Part shown: in pieces, positions 15,129-22,258 of the stretch
Layout of the letters: every line of letters begins with the position of its first letter
How positions within the stretch are numbered: the stretch's first letter is position 1
DNA from: JAJTCH01 sp040386195
GTDB lineage: Bacteria > Pseudomonadota > Alphaproteobacteria > Rickettsiales > UBA1997
Length of the DNA stretch: 34,064 nucleotides
NCBI GenBank assembly: GCA_040386195.1
Contig: JAZKFV010000004.1
Location: forward strand, 1-34,064
Direction of reading: 5' to 3'
Notes under the pieces: generated by a model
What the model was told of the DNA's origin: nothing
Database searches by the model: none
What the model saw: only the letters and a program-made list of their open reading frames with translations
Translations under genes and position numbers: made by a program

Positions 15129-16430
15129 ATGATGGTAATTTTTAGTATCATCAATCTATTGCGTTTAATGGTTTTATTCCTTCTTTCCTTAGCTCTTTTT
15201 CCATTCATAAAAAATAAAGCAATTTATCTTTTTCTCAAATTTGCTGGCCCAACTTTTATCAAATTAGGACAATTATTGGCTAATCGCCCGGATTTGGTTG
15301 GTGATGATTTAGCTTTGTGCTTGGCGGATTTTCAGGATAAATTGCCGGCTTTTGCTTTTAAGAAAGCTAAAAAAATTATTGAAAATGGATTAGGCAAACC
15401 TCTGGATAAAATATTTCTAGAATTCGATATTAAGCCAGTTGCCGCCGCTTCCATTGCTCAGGTTCATAAAGCCAAAACTTTTGCTGGCGATATTGTGGCG
15501 GTGAAAATAGTGCGCCCGAATATTGAAAGAATTTTTAAAAGAGATATTGCCACCTTAAAATTGCTTGGGTTTTTGATCGGACTTTTTTCGCGCTATTATA
15601 AAGAAAAATTAATCAACCTTGCCGAAGTTGTGGCGGATTGTGGTCGCAAAGAATTGGATTTGCATTTTGAAGCTGCGGCGGCTGGTCAAATGAAAGAGCA
15701 ATTAAAAGATGTTTTGGGTTTTTATATTCCCAAAATTTATTGGCAACTCAGCAGCGAAAAGGTTTTAACTTTGGAATGGATTGATGGCATTGCCTTTTCG
15801 GATAAAAAAGCGATTTTGAATAGTGGTTTTGATAAAAGAGAAATTGCCAAGAACCTTGTGGTGAGCTATTTCAATCAGGTTTATGTTCACGGTTTATTTC
15901 ACGCCGATATGCATTTGGGCAATTTATTTTTGATGAAAAACGGCGATATTGCTGCAATTGATTTTGGTATTGTTGGCTCAATTGATAAGAAAACTAGAAT
16001 TGCCATTGCTGAGATTTTAATGGCGTTTTTAAAGCAAGATTACAACAAAGTGGCAAGATTGCATATTGACGCTGGTTTGGTGCCGTTAGACACTAATTTA
16101 GAAGAGTTCACATTATCTTGCCGAATCATTGGCGAAGTTGCGGTTGGCAAAGCGGTTGGCGAAATTTCGATGGCCAAATTATTAGCAAGTTTACTCAAGA
16201 TGACCAAAAAATATCAGATGAAAACCCATCCAGAATTATTACTTTTACAAAAAACTATGATGCTAGTTGAAGGCGTTGGTGTATTTTTGGATAAGGATTT
16301 AAACATTTGGGATTTGGCGCGGCCATTTGTCAAAGAATGGGCGACCAAAAATATTGGCTTTGATGCCAAGATCCGCGATTTTGTGGTAGAAATGATGGGC
16401 GTTCTTAAAAAATATAAACCGGCAATATAA
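15129..16430 (+). CDS. ubiB: UbiB/ABC1 family atypical kinase
   Basis: A 433-residue member of the UbiB (AarF/ABC1) family, which supports ubiquinone synthesis. The family KxGQ motif is at K45-Q48 (FIKLGQLLANRPDL). The alanine-rich nucleotide loop is near 104-110 (VAAASIAQVHKA), with the lysine of VAVKIVRP at K126. HADMHLGN (258-265) and DFG (278-280) complete the kinase-like site. An N-terminal hydrophobic stretch (LVLFLL-like, residues 10-27) could attach it to the membrane. E. coli UbiB is about 546 residues with two C-terminal helices; those helices are absent here. ATG codons at 15129 and 15132 are both possible starts. acs follows after six bases. Confidence 0.9.
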   Translation: MMVIFSIINLLRLMVLFLLSLALFPFIKNKAIYLFLKFAGPTFIKLGQLLANRPDLVGDDLALCLADFQDKLPAFAFKKAKKIIENGLGKPLDKIFLEFDIKPVAAASIAQVHKAKTFAGDIVAVKIVRPNIERIFKRDIATLKLLGFLIGLFSRYYKEKLINLAEVVADCGRKELDLHFEAAAAGQMKEQLKDVLGFYIPKIYWQLSSEKVLTLEWIDGIAFSDKKAILNSGFDKREIAKNLVVSYFNQVYVHGLFHADMHLGNLFLMKNGDIAAIDFGIVGSIDKKTRIAIAEILMAFLKQDYNKVARLHIDAGLVPLDTNLEEFTLSCRIIGEVAVGKAVGEISMAKLLASLLKMTKKYQMKTHPELLLLQKTMMLVEGVGVFLDKDLNIWDLARPFVKEWATKNIGFDAKIRDFVVEMMGVLKKYKPAI

Positions 16431-16436
16431 ATCGAT

Positions 16437-18311
16437 ATGGTTTTTAAAATTAATTCAATCGCCGATTACCAAGAGCAATCTAAAAAAGCCGCTGCTGATC
16501 CGCAAAGTTTTTGGGCGGATATTGCTCGCAATTTTGTGTGGTTTAAACAATGGAATCAAATTTTAAAATTTGATTTTTTGGAAGGTAAAACCAGTTGGTT
16601 TGGCGGTGGAAAAACTAATATTGCTTTTAATTGTTTAGATCGGCATTTGCCAAAAAAAGCCAACGATGTGGCAATAATTTGGGAAGCTAATGACCCACAA
16701 ACGCCAAGCCAATCAATCACTTATCAAGAATTATTTGAGCAAGTTTGTCAATTTTCTAATGTGCTTTTAGCTAGTGGAATCAAGGCTGGAGATGTGGTTT
16801 GTATTTATATGCCGATGATTCCCCAAAGCGTAGTTGCGATGTTGGCCTGCGCCAGAATTGGTGCAATTCACTCAGTGGTTTTTGCGGGCTTTTCAGCTTT
16901 GGCTTTGCGGGGAAGAATTGAAGATTCGGGCGCCAAAATGTTGATCACGGCGGATTATTTATATCGGGGTGATAAAATTGTGCAGCTGTTTGAGATAGTA
17001 AATGAAGCTTTGCAAGGCTGTGAAAAGGTTGAAAATGTAGTGGTTTATCAAAGGTCAAATGACAAAATTGACTGCAATAAAAATATGCTGATTTGGCAAG
17101 ATCAAGTTGCAAAATACAACAAAGAAAACAAAGCCGTTTCAATGGATTCAGAAGATCCGCTATTTATTTTATACACCTCCGGCTCAACTGGAAAACCTAA
17201 AGGCGTGATGCATTCAACCGCCGGATATATGGTCTATGCGGCATATTCATTTGCTAATGTTTTTGATTATCAGCCTAACGATTTATTCTTTTGCACCGCT
17301 GATATTGGCTGGATTACTGGGCATTCTTATTTAGTTTATGGCCCACTTTTAAATGGTGGTAAAATTTTGATGTTTGAAGGAGTGCCAACGCACCCAACGC
17401 CAGCAAGGTTTTGGCAAATTATTGATAAACATAAAGTTAATATTTTTTACACCGCCCCAACTGCTATTCGAGCTTTGATGCATAAGGGCGACGAGTTTAT
17501 TCAAGGATTTGATTTATCCTCACTAAAAACTTTAGGAACAGTTGGCGAGCCAATCAATGACGAGGCTTGGAATTGGTATTCGACAAAAATTGGCAAGAAT
17601 AAATGCCCAATTGTGGATACTTGGTGGCAGACTGAAACTGGCGGAATTATGATTTCATCTTTATCCGGAAAAACCACCAGCAAACCCGCTTTTGCTGGCT
17701 TGCCATTGCCCGGAATTTTGCCGATACTTTTAGATGAAGATGGGCGGGAAATTAATAAACCAAATGTGGTGGGCAATTTATGTTTTAAAAACCCGTGGCC
17801 GTCAATTATCAGAAGCATTTGGGGCGATCATAAAAAATGTTTTGATACTTATTTCAAAAGATTTTCCGGCTATTATTTTTCTGGCGATGGTGCGTTTAAA
17901 GATGAAAATGGTTTGTTCAGAATTATTGGCAGAGTGGACGATGTGATCAACACTTCCGGGCATCGCTTGGGAACTGCCGAGATTGAAAATGTAATTAATA
18001 TGCATAATTTAGTCAGTGAATCGGCGGTGATTGGCTATCCTCATGAAATTAAAGGCGAGGGCATTTGTGCGTTTGTAATTGTTAAAAATTCCGATCCAAA
18101 AATTCCGCAAGAAATTCTTAAATTGATAGAAAAACAAATTTCAGCTATTGCCAAACCAGATAAAATCTATATTGTGCCCGACTTGCCCAAAACCAGATCG
18201 GGAAAAATTATGCGTAGAGTTTTGAAAAAATTAATCGCTCACGAAGATTTAGGCGACATTTCAACCCTGGTAAATCCTGATGTGGTTGAAAAACTAAAAA
18301 CAATAATCTAA
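16437..18311 (+). CDS. acs: Acetyl-CoA synthetase (AMP-forming)
   Basis: A 624-residue acyl-adenylate ligase that should make acetyl-CoA from acetate, ATP and CoA. The N-terminal DPQSFWADIARNFVWFKQWN pattern is typical of Acs. The P-loop-like YTSGSTGKPKG is at 246-256, TVGEPINDEAW near 365 and the acetate/AMP motif WWQTETGG at 396-403. The hinge region is GRVDDVINTSGHRLGTAEIE. PKTRSGKIMRR ends the enzyme, with K590 equivalent to the lysine controlled by acetylation. Length is slightly below E. coli Acs (652). Propionyl-CoA synthetase is the main alternative; the W in WWQTETGG favours small substrates but does not settle it. Confidence 0.9.
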   Translation: MVFKINSIADYQEQSKKAAADPQSFWADIARNFVWFKQWNQILKFDFLEGKTSWFGGGKTNIAFNCLDRHLPKKANDVAIIWEANDPQTPSQSITYQELFEQVCQFSNVLLASGIKAGDVVCIYMPMIPQSVVAMLACARIGAIHSVVFAGFSALALRGRIEDSGAKMLITADYLYRGDKIVQLFEIVNEALQGCEKVENVVVYQRSNDKIDCNKNMLIWQDQVAKYNKENKAVSMDSEDPLFILYTSGSTGKPKGVMHSTAGYMVYAAYSFANVFDYQPNDLFFCTADIGWITGHSYLVYGPLLNGGKILMFEGVPTHPTPARFWQIIDKHKVNIFYTAPTAIRALMHKGDEFIQGFDLSSLKTLGTVGEPINDEAWNWYSTKIGKNKCPIVDTWWQTETGGIMISSLSGKTTSKPAFAGLPLPGILPILLDEDGREINKPNVVGNLCFKNPWPSIIRSIWGDHKKCFDTYFKRFSGYYFSGDGAFKDENGLFRIIGRVDDVINTSGHRLGTAEIENVINMHNLVSESAVIGYPHEIKGEGICAFVIVKNSDPKIPQEILKLIEKQISAIAKPDKIYIVPDLPKTRSGKIMRRVLKKLIAHEDLGDISTLVNPDVVEKLKTII

Positions 18312-18314
18312 CCA

Positions 18315-18346
18315 ACTTACGACTTATGACTTACGATTTACGACTA
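18315..18346. repeat. Heptad (GACTTAC) repeat, copy 2, single arm
   Basis: A 32-base block made of ACTTACG, ACTTATG, ACTTACG, ATTTACG and ACTA. It has the same length and CGACTA end as the right arms of copies 1 and 3, but the reverse arm is missing. It starts four bases after the acs stop and ends six bases before the panD ATG, so it likely carries or precedes the panD leader. Confidence 0.75.
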
Positions 18347-18352
18347 ACTTTA

Positions 18353-18691
18353 ATGAAAGCCAAAATTCACCGCGCAACTATAACTGAAGCGGATTTGCAT
18401 TATGAAGGATCAATTTCGGTGGATGAAAATTTGCTCGATGAATCAGGAATTTTGCCTTATGAAAAGGTGGATGTTTTGGATATTAATAATGGTGAAAGAT
18501 TTACAACTTATGCCATTCCCGCCGAGCGCGGCAGCGGCGCAATTAAGGTTAATGGTGCGGCGGCGCGTCGAGTTTATAAAGGTGATTTGGTGATTATTAT
18601 TGCTTATTGTGGAATGGAAGCCAGTGCAGCCAAAGGATTTAAGCCAAAAGTTGTGGTGGTTGATGAAAAAAATCTGCCCATCAAATCTTAA
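18353..18691 (+). CDS. panD: Aspartate 1-decarboxylase (beta-alanine synthesis)
   Basis: A 112-residue pyruvoyl enzyme that converts L-aspartate to beta-alanine for pantothenate and CoA. Self-cleavage would occur between G19 and S20 (HYEGSISVD), making the pyruvoyl group. K4, R49 and Y53 (ERFTTYAI) correspond to known active-site residues, followed by AERGSG. An upstream ATG at 18326 lies inside the heptad repeat and adds nine unrelated residues, so the start at 18353 is preferred. It is a little shorter than E. coli PanD (126). No other pantothenate gene is nearby. Its 3' end overlaps rsmE by 11 bases on the other strand. Confidence 0.93.
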   Translation: MKAKIHRATITEADLHYEGSISVDENLLDESGILPYEKVDVLDINNGERFTTYAIPAERGSGAIKVNGAAARRVYKGDLVIIIAYCGMEASAAKGFKPKVVVVDEKNLPIKS

Positions 18692-19439
18692 AATTCGGTT
18701 TCAAATCAAAATCTCCTAGAAATTCCTGAACCAAAGTTATAGCGCAAATCATTGCGGTGTCGGCTCTTAATATTCTTGATCCAAGAGTGATTTTGTGCAG
18801 ATTATTTATTTGATCAAAATTCTCAAATTCGGTTTTTGAAAATCCGCCTTCCGGGCCAATCAAAATAATAATTTCTTTCTCGCTGGAGAATTTAATTTTA
18901 CTCAAAACCTCACTGGCTTTTTTGCCGCTTCCCGACTCATCGGCGAGAATTAAAATCTGATTTTCTTTTAGTGTTTTTAAAAAACTGCCCAGCTTAATTG
19001 GCGCAAAAATTTTCGGTAAATCCAATCTTTCACATTGTTCTGCCGCCTCTTTAATATTAGCTTGGAAGCGTTCTTGATTTATTTTATCAACAATAGTGTG
19101 CTGAGTTAAAATTGGTTGAAATTTGACGATGCCCAGCTCAGTTGCTTTGGCGGCGATAAAATCAATGCGGGCATTTTTGACTGGCGCAAAAGCTAAGGTT
19201 ATTTGCGGCGGAAAATATTGCGTTTTGGTTTGATCGCCAATTTGCAGCACACAATTTTTCTTATTAATCTGAATAATTTTTACCAACCATTCGCCGTCTG
19301 CGCCATTAAAAACCAACAATTCATCACCAATTTTTTTGCGCATCACATTAATCAAATAATTAAAATCATTGTCGTTGATTTCTATCCGGCAATTAGGTTT
19401 AATGGGCGCCGATTTGATGAAAAGACGGATGTGTTTCAT
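18681..19439 (-). CDS. rsmE: 16S rRNA m3U1498 methyltransferase
   Basis: A 252-residue SPOUT-class methyltransferase that methylates U1498 of 16S rRNA. The C-terminal knot motifs are present: IILIGPEGGFSKTEFENF near residue 195 and LGSRILRADTAMICAITLVQ near 220. The N-terminal PUA-like part includes DFNYLINVMRKKIGDELLVFNG. It overlaps panD tail to tail. It is divergent from pstC with only 28 bases between the two starts, so one promoter must lie in coding sequence. Confidence 0.94.
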   Translation of the reverse strand: MKHIRLFIKSAPIKPNCRIEINDNDFNYLINVMRKKIGDELLVFNGADGEWLVKIIQINKKNCVLQIGDQTKTQYFPPQITLAFAPVKNARIDFIAAKATELGIVKFQPILTQHTIVDKINQERFQANIKEAAEQCERLDLPKIFAPIKLGSFLKTLKENQILILADESGSGKKASEVLSKIKFSSEKEIIILIGPEGGFSKTEFENFDQINNLHKITLGSRILRADTAMICAITLVQEFLGDFDLKPNFKI

Positions 19440-19467
19440 ATAGTTCTAATTTTTAATCTATTCAATT

Positions 19468-20670
19468 ATGACATTTTTAGCCGCCGCTACTTTGATAATT
19501 ATCATCAATTTTTTCTTTTTGAAGCAAAGAATTTTGGCGGCTAAGCAAAACAGCAATTCTGCTTCTGCCAATAATTATTGCCACTCTTTAAAAAGCCATT
19601 ATTTATATTGTTTTGTCATTTGGTCATTAGCAATTGTGCTGGCAATTTTAAGTTTATTTTCTGATCTGGAATTTTGGTCAAAAGCCTCTTTATTATTGAT
19701 TGCATTGCCGTTTTGCTCAATTATCACTTTAGTTCTTTTCAAAAAAACTTTTAACGCCAAAAAACATTTAGAACAAATCACTAAATTTTTTCTCATTCTC
19801 GCCACTTCCTTTGGCGTCATCATCACTTTTTTAATCACCATCTCAATTCTTTTTGAAGCGATTAAGTTTTTTAGAATTGTCAGTCCAATGCAATTTTTAT
19901 TTGGCTTGGCGTGGAATCCACAAATCGCTGTGCACGCCGAACAAGGTTTGTCGAATAGTTCATTTGGAATTGTGCCGGTTTTTATGGGCACTTTGCTGAT
20001 CACCTTTGTAGCTTTGGCGGTTGCGGTGCCTTTGGGTTTGATGGCGGCAATTTATTTGGCGGAATATGCCAAAACCTCAACTCGCAATTTTCTCAAACCC
20101 GTTTTAGAAATTTTAGCCGGCGTGCCCACGGTGGTTTATGGCTATTTTGCAGTGGTAATGGTGGCGCCATTTTTGAAGAATTTTTTCGGCAGTTTTGGAG
20201 TGGAAGTTGCTTCCGAAAGTGCTTTATCAGCTGGTTTGGTGATGGGGGTGATGATTATTCCATTTATTCTTTCTCTTTCTGACGATGCAATTAATGCTGT
20301 GCCAATCGCCTTGAAAGACGCGGCTTTGGCAATGGGCAGCACTAAGTCAGAAACGATTAGAAAAGTAGTTTTGGTTTCGGCTTTTCCAAGCATTATCAGC
20401 GCCGTTTTATTGGCTTTTTCACGGGCGGTTGGCGAAACAATGATTGTGGTGATGGCGGCAGGTTTAGTGGCTAAATTAACCTTCAACCCTTTAGATTCCG
20501 TAACCACCGCCACCGCGCAAATTGTAACTTTATTAGTCGGCGATCAAGACGCCGAAAGCCCAAAAACCTTGGCGGCTTTTGCGCTGGGTTTGGTTTTGTT
20601 TGTGATGACTTTAATTTTTAATGTGATCGCGCTGATGGTGGTGAAGAGGTATAATAAAAAATATAGTTAG
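19468..20670 (+). CDS. pstC: Phosphate ABC transporter permease PstC
   Basis: A 400-residue inner-membrane permease for phosphate uptake. An extra N-terminal part of about 150 residues has three or more hydrophobic segments. The core then shows GIVPVFMGTLLITFVALAVA, EILAGVPTVVYGYFAV, and the cytosolic EAA loop (PIALKDAALAMGSTKSETIR) that contacts the ATPase PstB. SRAVGETMIVVMAAG is typical of PstC. Longer forms of this type are known in alphaproteobacteria. pstA follows, but after a 302-base gap. pstB and pstS are not in the window. Confidence 0.92.
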   Translation: MTFLAAATLIIIINFFFLKQRILAAKQNSNSASANNYCHSLKSHYLYCFVIWSLAIVLAILSLFSDLEFWSKASLLLIALPFCSIITLVLFKKTFNAKKHLEQITKFFLILATSFGVIITFLITISILFEAIKFFRIVSPMQFLFGLAWNPQIAVHAEQGLSNSSFGIVPVFMGTLLITFVALAVAVPLGLMAAIYLAEYAKTSTRNFLKPVLEILAGVPTVVYGYFAVVMVAPFLKNFFGSFGVEVASESALSAGLVMGVMIIPFILSLSDDAINAVPIALKDAALAMGSTKSETIRKVVLVSAFPSIISAVLLAFSRAVGETMIVVMAAGLVAKLTFNPLDSVTTATAQIVTLLVGDQDAESPKTLAAFALGLVLFVMTLIFNVIALMVVKRYNKKYS

Positions 20671-20696
20671 CTGATTGCCAAAAGAGGAAGGAAATA

Positions 20697-20721
20697 AGTT
20701 CGTGACAAATTGTCACGAACT
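20697..20721. repeat. Perfect hairpin in the pstC-pstA gap
   Basis: AGTTCGTGACA-AAT-TGTCACGAACT is an 11-base perfect stem with a three-base loop. It starts 26 bases after the pstC stop. No T-run follows on either strand, so termination is not supported. Confidence 0.7.
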
Positions 20722-20815
20722 GAAATTAGAATCTTTAGATGGCGAAAAATATTTAACCAAAGTGAGTCTTGGTCTTTTGACCTCGACATTTCCTGATTAA
20801 AACTAAATGAACGTA

Positions 20816-20840
20816 AGGTCGGCATTTGCAATGCCGACCT
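20816..20840. repeat. Second perfect hairpin in the pstC-pstA gap
   Basis: AGGTCGGCATT-TGC-AATGCCGACCT has the same geometry as the preceding one: 11-base stem and three-base loop. The sequence is different, and its G/C content is high for this genome. The gap between the two hairpins (20722-20815) holds no gene I can support. Confidence 0.7.
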
Positions 20841-20860
20841 GCTGCGGGGTTAATATAATA

Positions 20861-20958
20861 ATTGTCATCCTGAGCACAGCGAAGGATCTCATGAAGCGCG
20901 CCGTGAACCAAAACCGAGCGCGGCTCATAAGATCCTTCGCTGTGCTCAGGATGACAAT
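20861..20958. repeat. 98-base palindromic element, copy A (homologous to insert in recG)
   Basis: Outer arms of 29 bases pair perfectly: 20861-20889 and 20930-20958, containing GTCATCCTGAGCACAGCGAA. The 40-base centre has imperfect inner pairing (GAAGCGCGCC / GAGCGCGGCTC). Arms and part of the centre (CGTGAAC) match the element at 28516-28614 read on the minus strand. It ends 14 bases before the pstA ATG and so forms most of the pstA leader. Confidence 0.85.
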
Positions 20959-20972
20959 ATAAATAGATAAAT

Positions 20973-22226
20973 ATGTTCAGCCAGAAAATTCAAAATAGTT
21001 TAAAACGTAGATATTTAGTTGAGAAAATTTTTAAATTTTCTGGGCTTTTAGCAATTGCTATTGCGGTGACGTTTTTAATTTTATTATTTACCGCGGTGAT
21101 TTATCGTGGTGCGCCGGCGTTTGTGGCGCATAAAATTGCGTTGCAGGTGAATTTGGAGGTGAGTTTGAGTGATGTTCAGAATTTGGATACCATCAATTAT
21201 CGCCAGATGGTTAAAGAGGCTTTGAAGGATAAATTTCCAGAAGCGCAAACGGCAATTGCTAAGGCTAATTTATATCGGCTGTTGAGCAAAATTGCTCATT
21301 TGGAATTAAAAGAGCAAGTCAAAAATAATCCTGGTTTGATTGGCTCAAACGCCACAATTTGGTTTTCAGTTTCTTCCGATGTTGATATGTTTTTGAAGGG
21401 AAAAATTTTAGCCAGCACCGCTCAAGAAGATAGAAAATTAAAGGATCAACAAATTGGCTGGATTAAGATTTTGCAAAATGAAAATGCGGTTAAAAGTGAG
21501 TTTAACTGGAATTTTTTTAAATATGCCGATTCCGCAGAGCCCGAAATTGCTGGGATGGCGGCTTCAATCATTGGATCGGTTTTAACTATTTTGGTTTTTT
21601 TAGCGGCGGCTTTTCCAATTGCGGTGTTGGCGGCGTTTTATTTGGAAGAATTTGCGCCTAAAAATATGCTCACCGATATTGTTGAAGTGAGCATTAATAA
21701 TTTGGCGGCGATTCCGTCAATTATTTTTGGGCTGTTAGGTTTGGTGGTTTATTTAAATTTTATGCATCTGCCCAGATCTTCTGCCATTGTTGGCGGTTTA
21801 ACCTTATCAATGCTGGTTTTGCCGGTAATTATTATTGCCACTAGAAATGCCATCAAAACAATTCCATCTTCCATCAAAGAAGCCGCAGTGGCAATGGGCG
21901 CCAGCAAAGTGCAGGTGATGTTTCACCACACTTTTCCTTTGGCATTGCCGGGAATTATGACCGGCACAATTCTCGCTGTTTCCCGCGCCCTAGGCGAAAC
22001 CGCGCCGCTTTTAATGATTGGAATGGTTGCCTTCATTGCCGATGTGCCACAAAGTTTTATGGATCCAACAACGGTGATGCCGGTGCAAATTTATTTATGG
22101 TCGGATAGCCCAGAATTAGGCTTCGCCGAAAAATCGGCGGCGGCGATTATGGTGTTGTTGGCGTTCTTGATTTCTTTTAATGGAATTGCGGTTTACATCA
22201 GAAAGAAATTTGAGAAGAAGTGGTAG
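20973..22226 (+). CDS. pstA: Phosphate ABC transporter permease PstA
   Basis: A 417-residue partner of PstC. TM1 is at about residues 20-45. A large hydrophilic segment of about 130 residues (roughly 48-185), probably periplasmic, precedes the permease core. The core shows NNLAAIPSIIFGLLGLVVYL, the EAA loop (IKEAAVAMGASKVQVMFHHT) and SRALGETAPLLMIG. Similar long PstA forms occur in alphaproteobacteria. The gene is cut off from pstC by repeats, so it could have its own promoter or depend on read-through. Confidence 0.92.
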   Translation: MFSQKIQNSLKRRYLVEKIFKFSGLLAIAIAVTFLILLFTAVIYRGAPAFVAHKIALQVNLEVSLSDVQNLDTINYRQMVKEALKDKFPEAQTAIAKANLYRLLSKIAHLELKEQVKNNPGLIGSNATIWFSVSSDVDMFLKGKILASTAQEDRKLKDQQIGWIKILQNENAVKSEFNWNFFKYADSAEPEIAGMAASIIGSVLTILVFLAAAFPIAVLAAFYLEEFAPKNMLTDIVEVSINNLAAIPSIIFGLLGLVVYLNFMHLPRSSAIVGGLTLSMLVLPVIIIATRNAIKTIPSSIKEAAVAMGASKVQVMFHHTFPLALPGIMTGTILAVSRALGETAPLLMIGMVAFIADVPQSFMDPTTVMPVQIYLWSDSPELGFAEKSAAAIMVLLAFLISFNGIAVYIRKKFEKKW

Positions 22227-22258
22227 GTTTTATTATTAATAATTTTTGTTGAATAAAA

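Noticed and set aside
18326..18352. Upstream ATG for PanD
   Set aside because: The codon is part of the heptad repeat and adds unrelated residues before the conserved MKAKIHR start.
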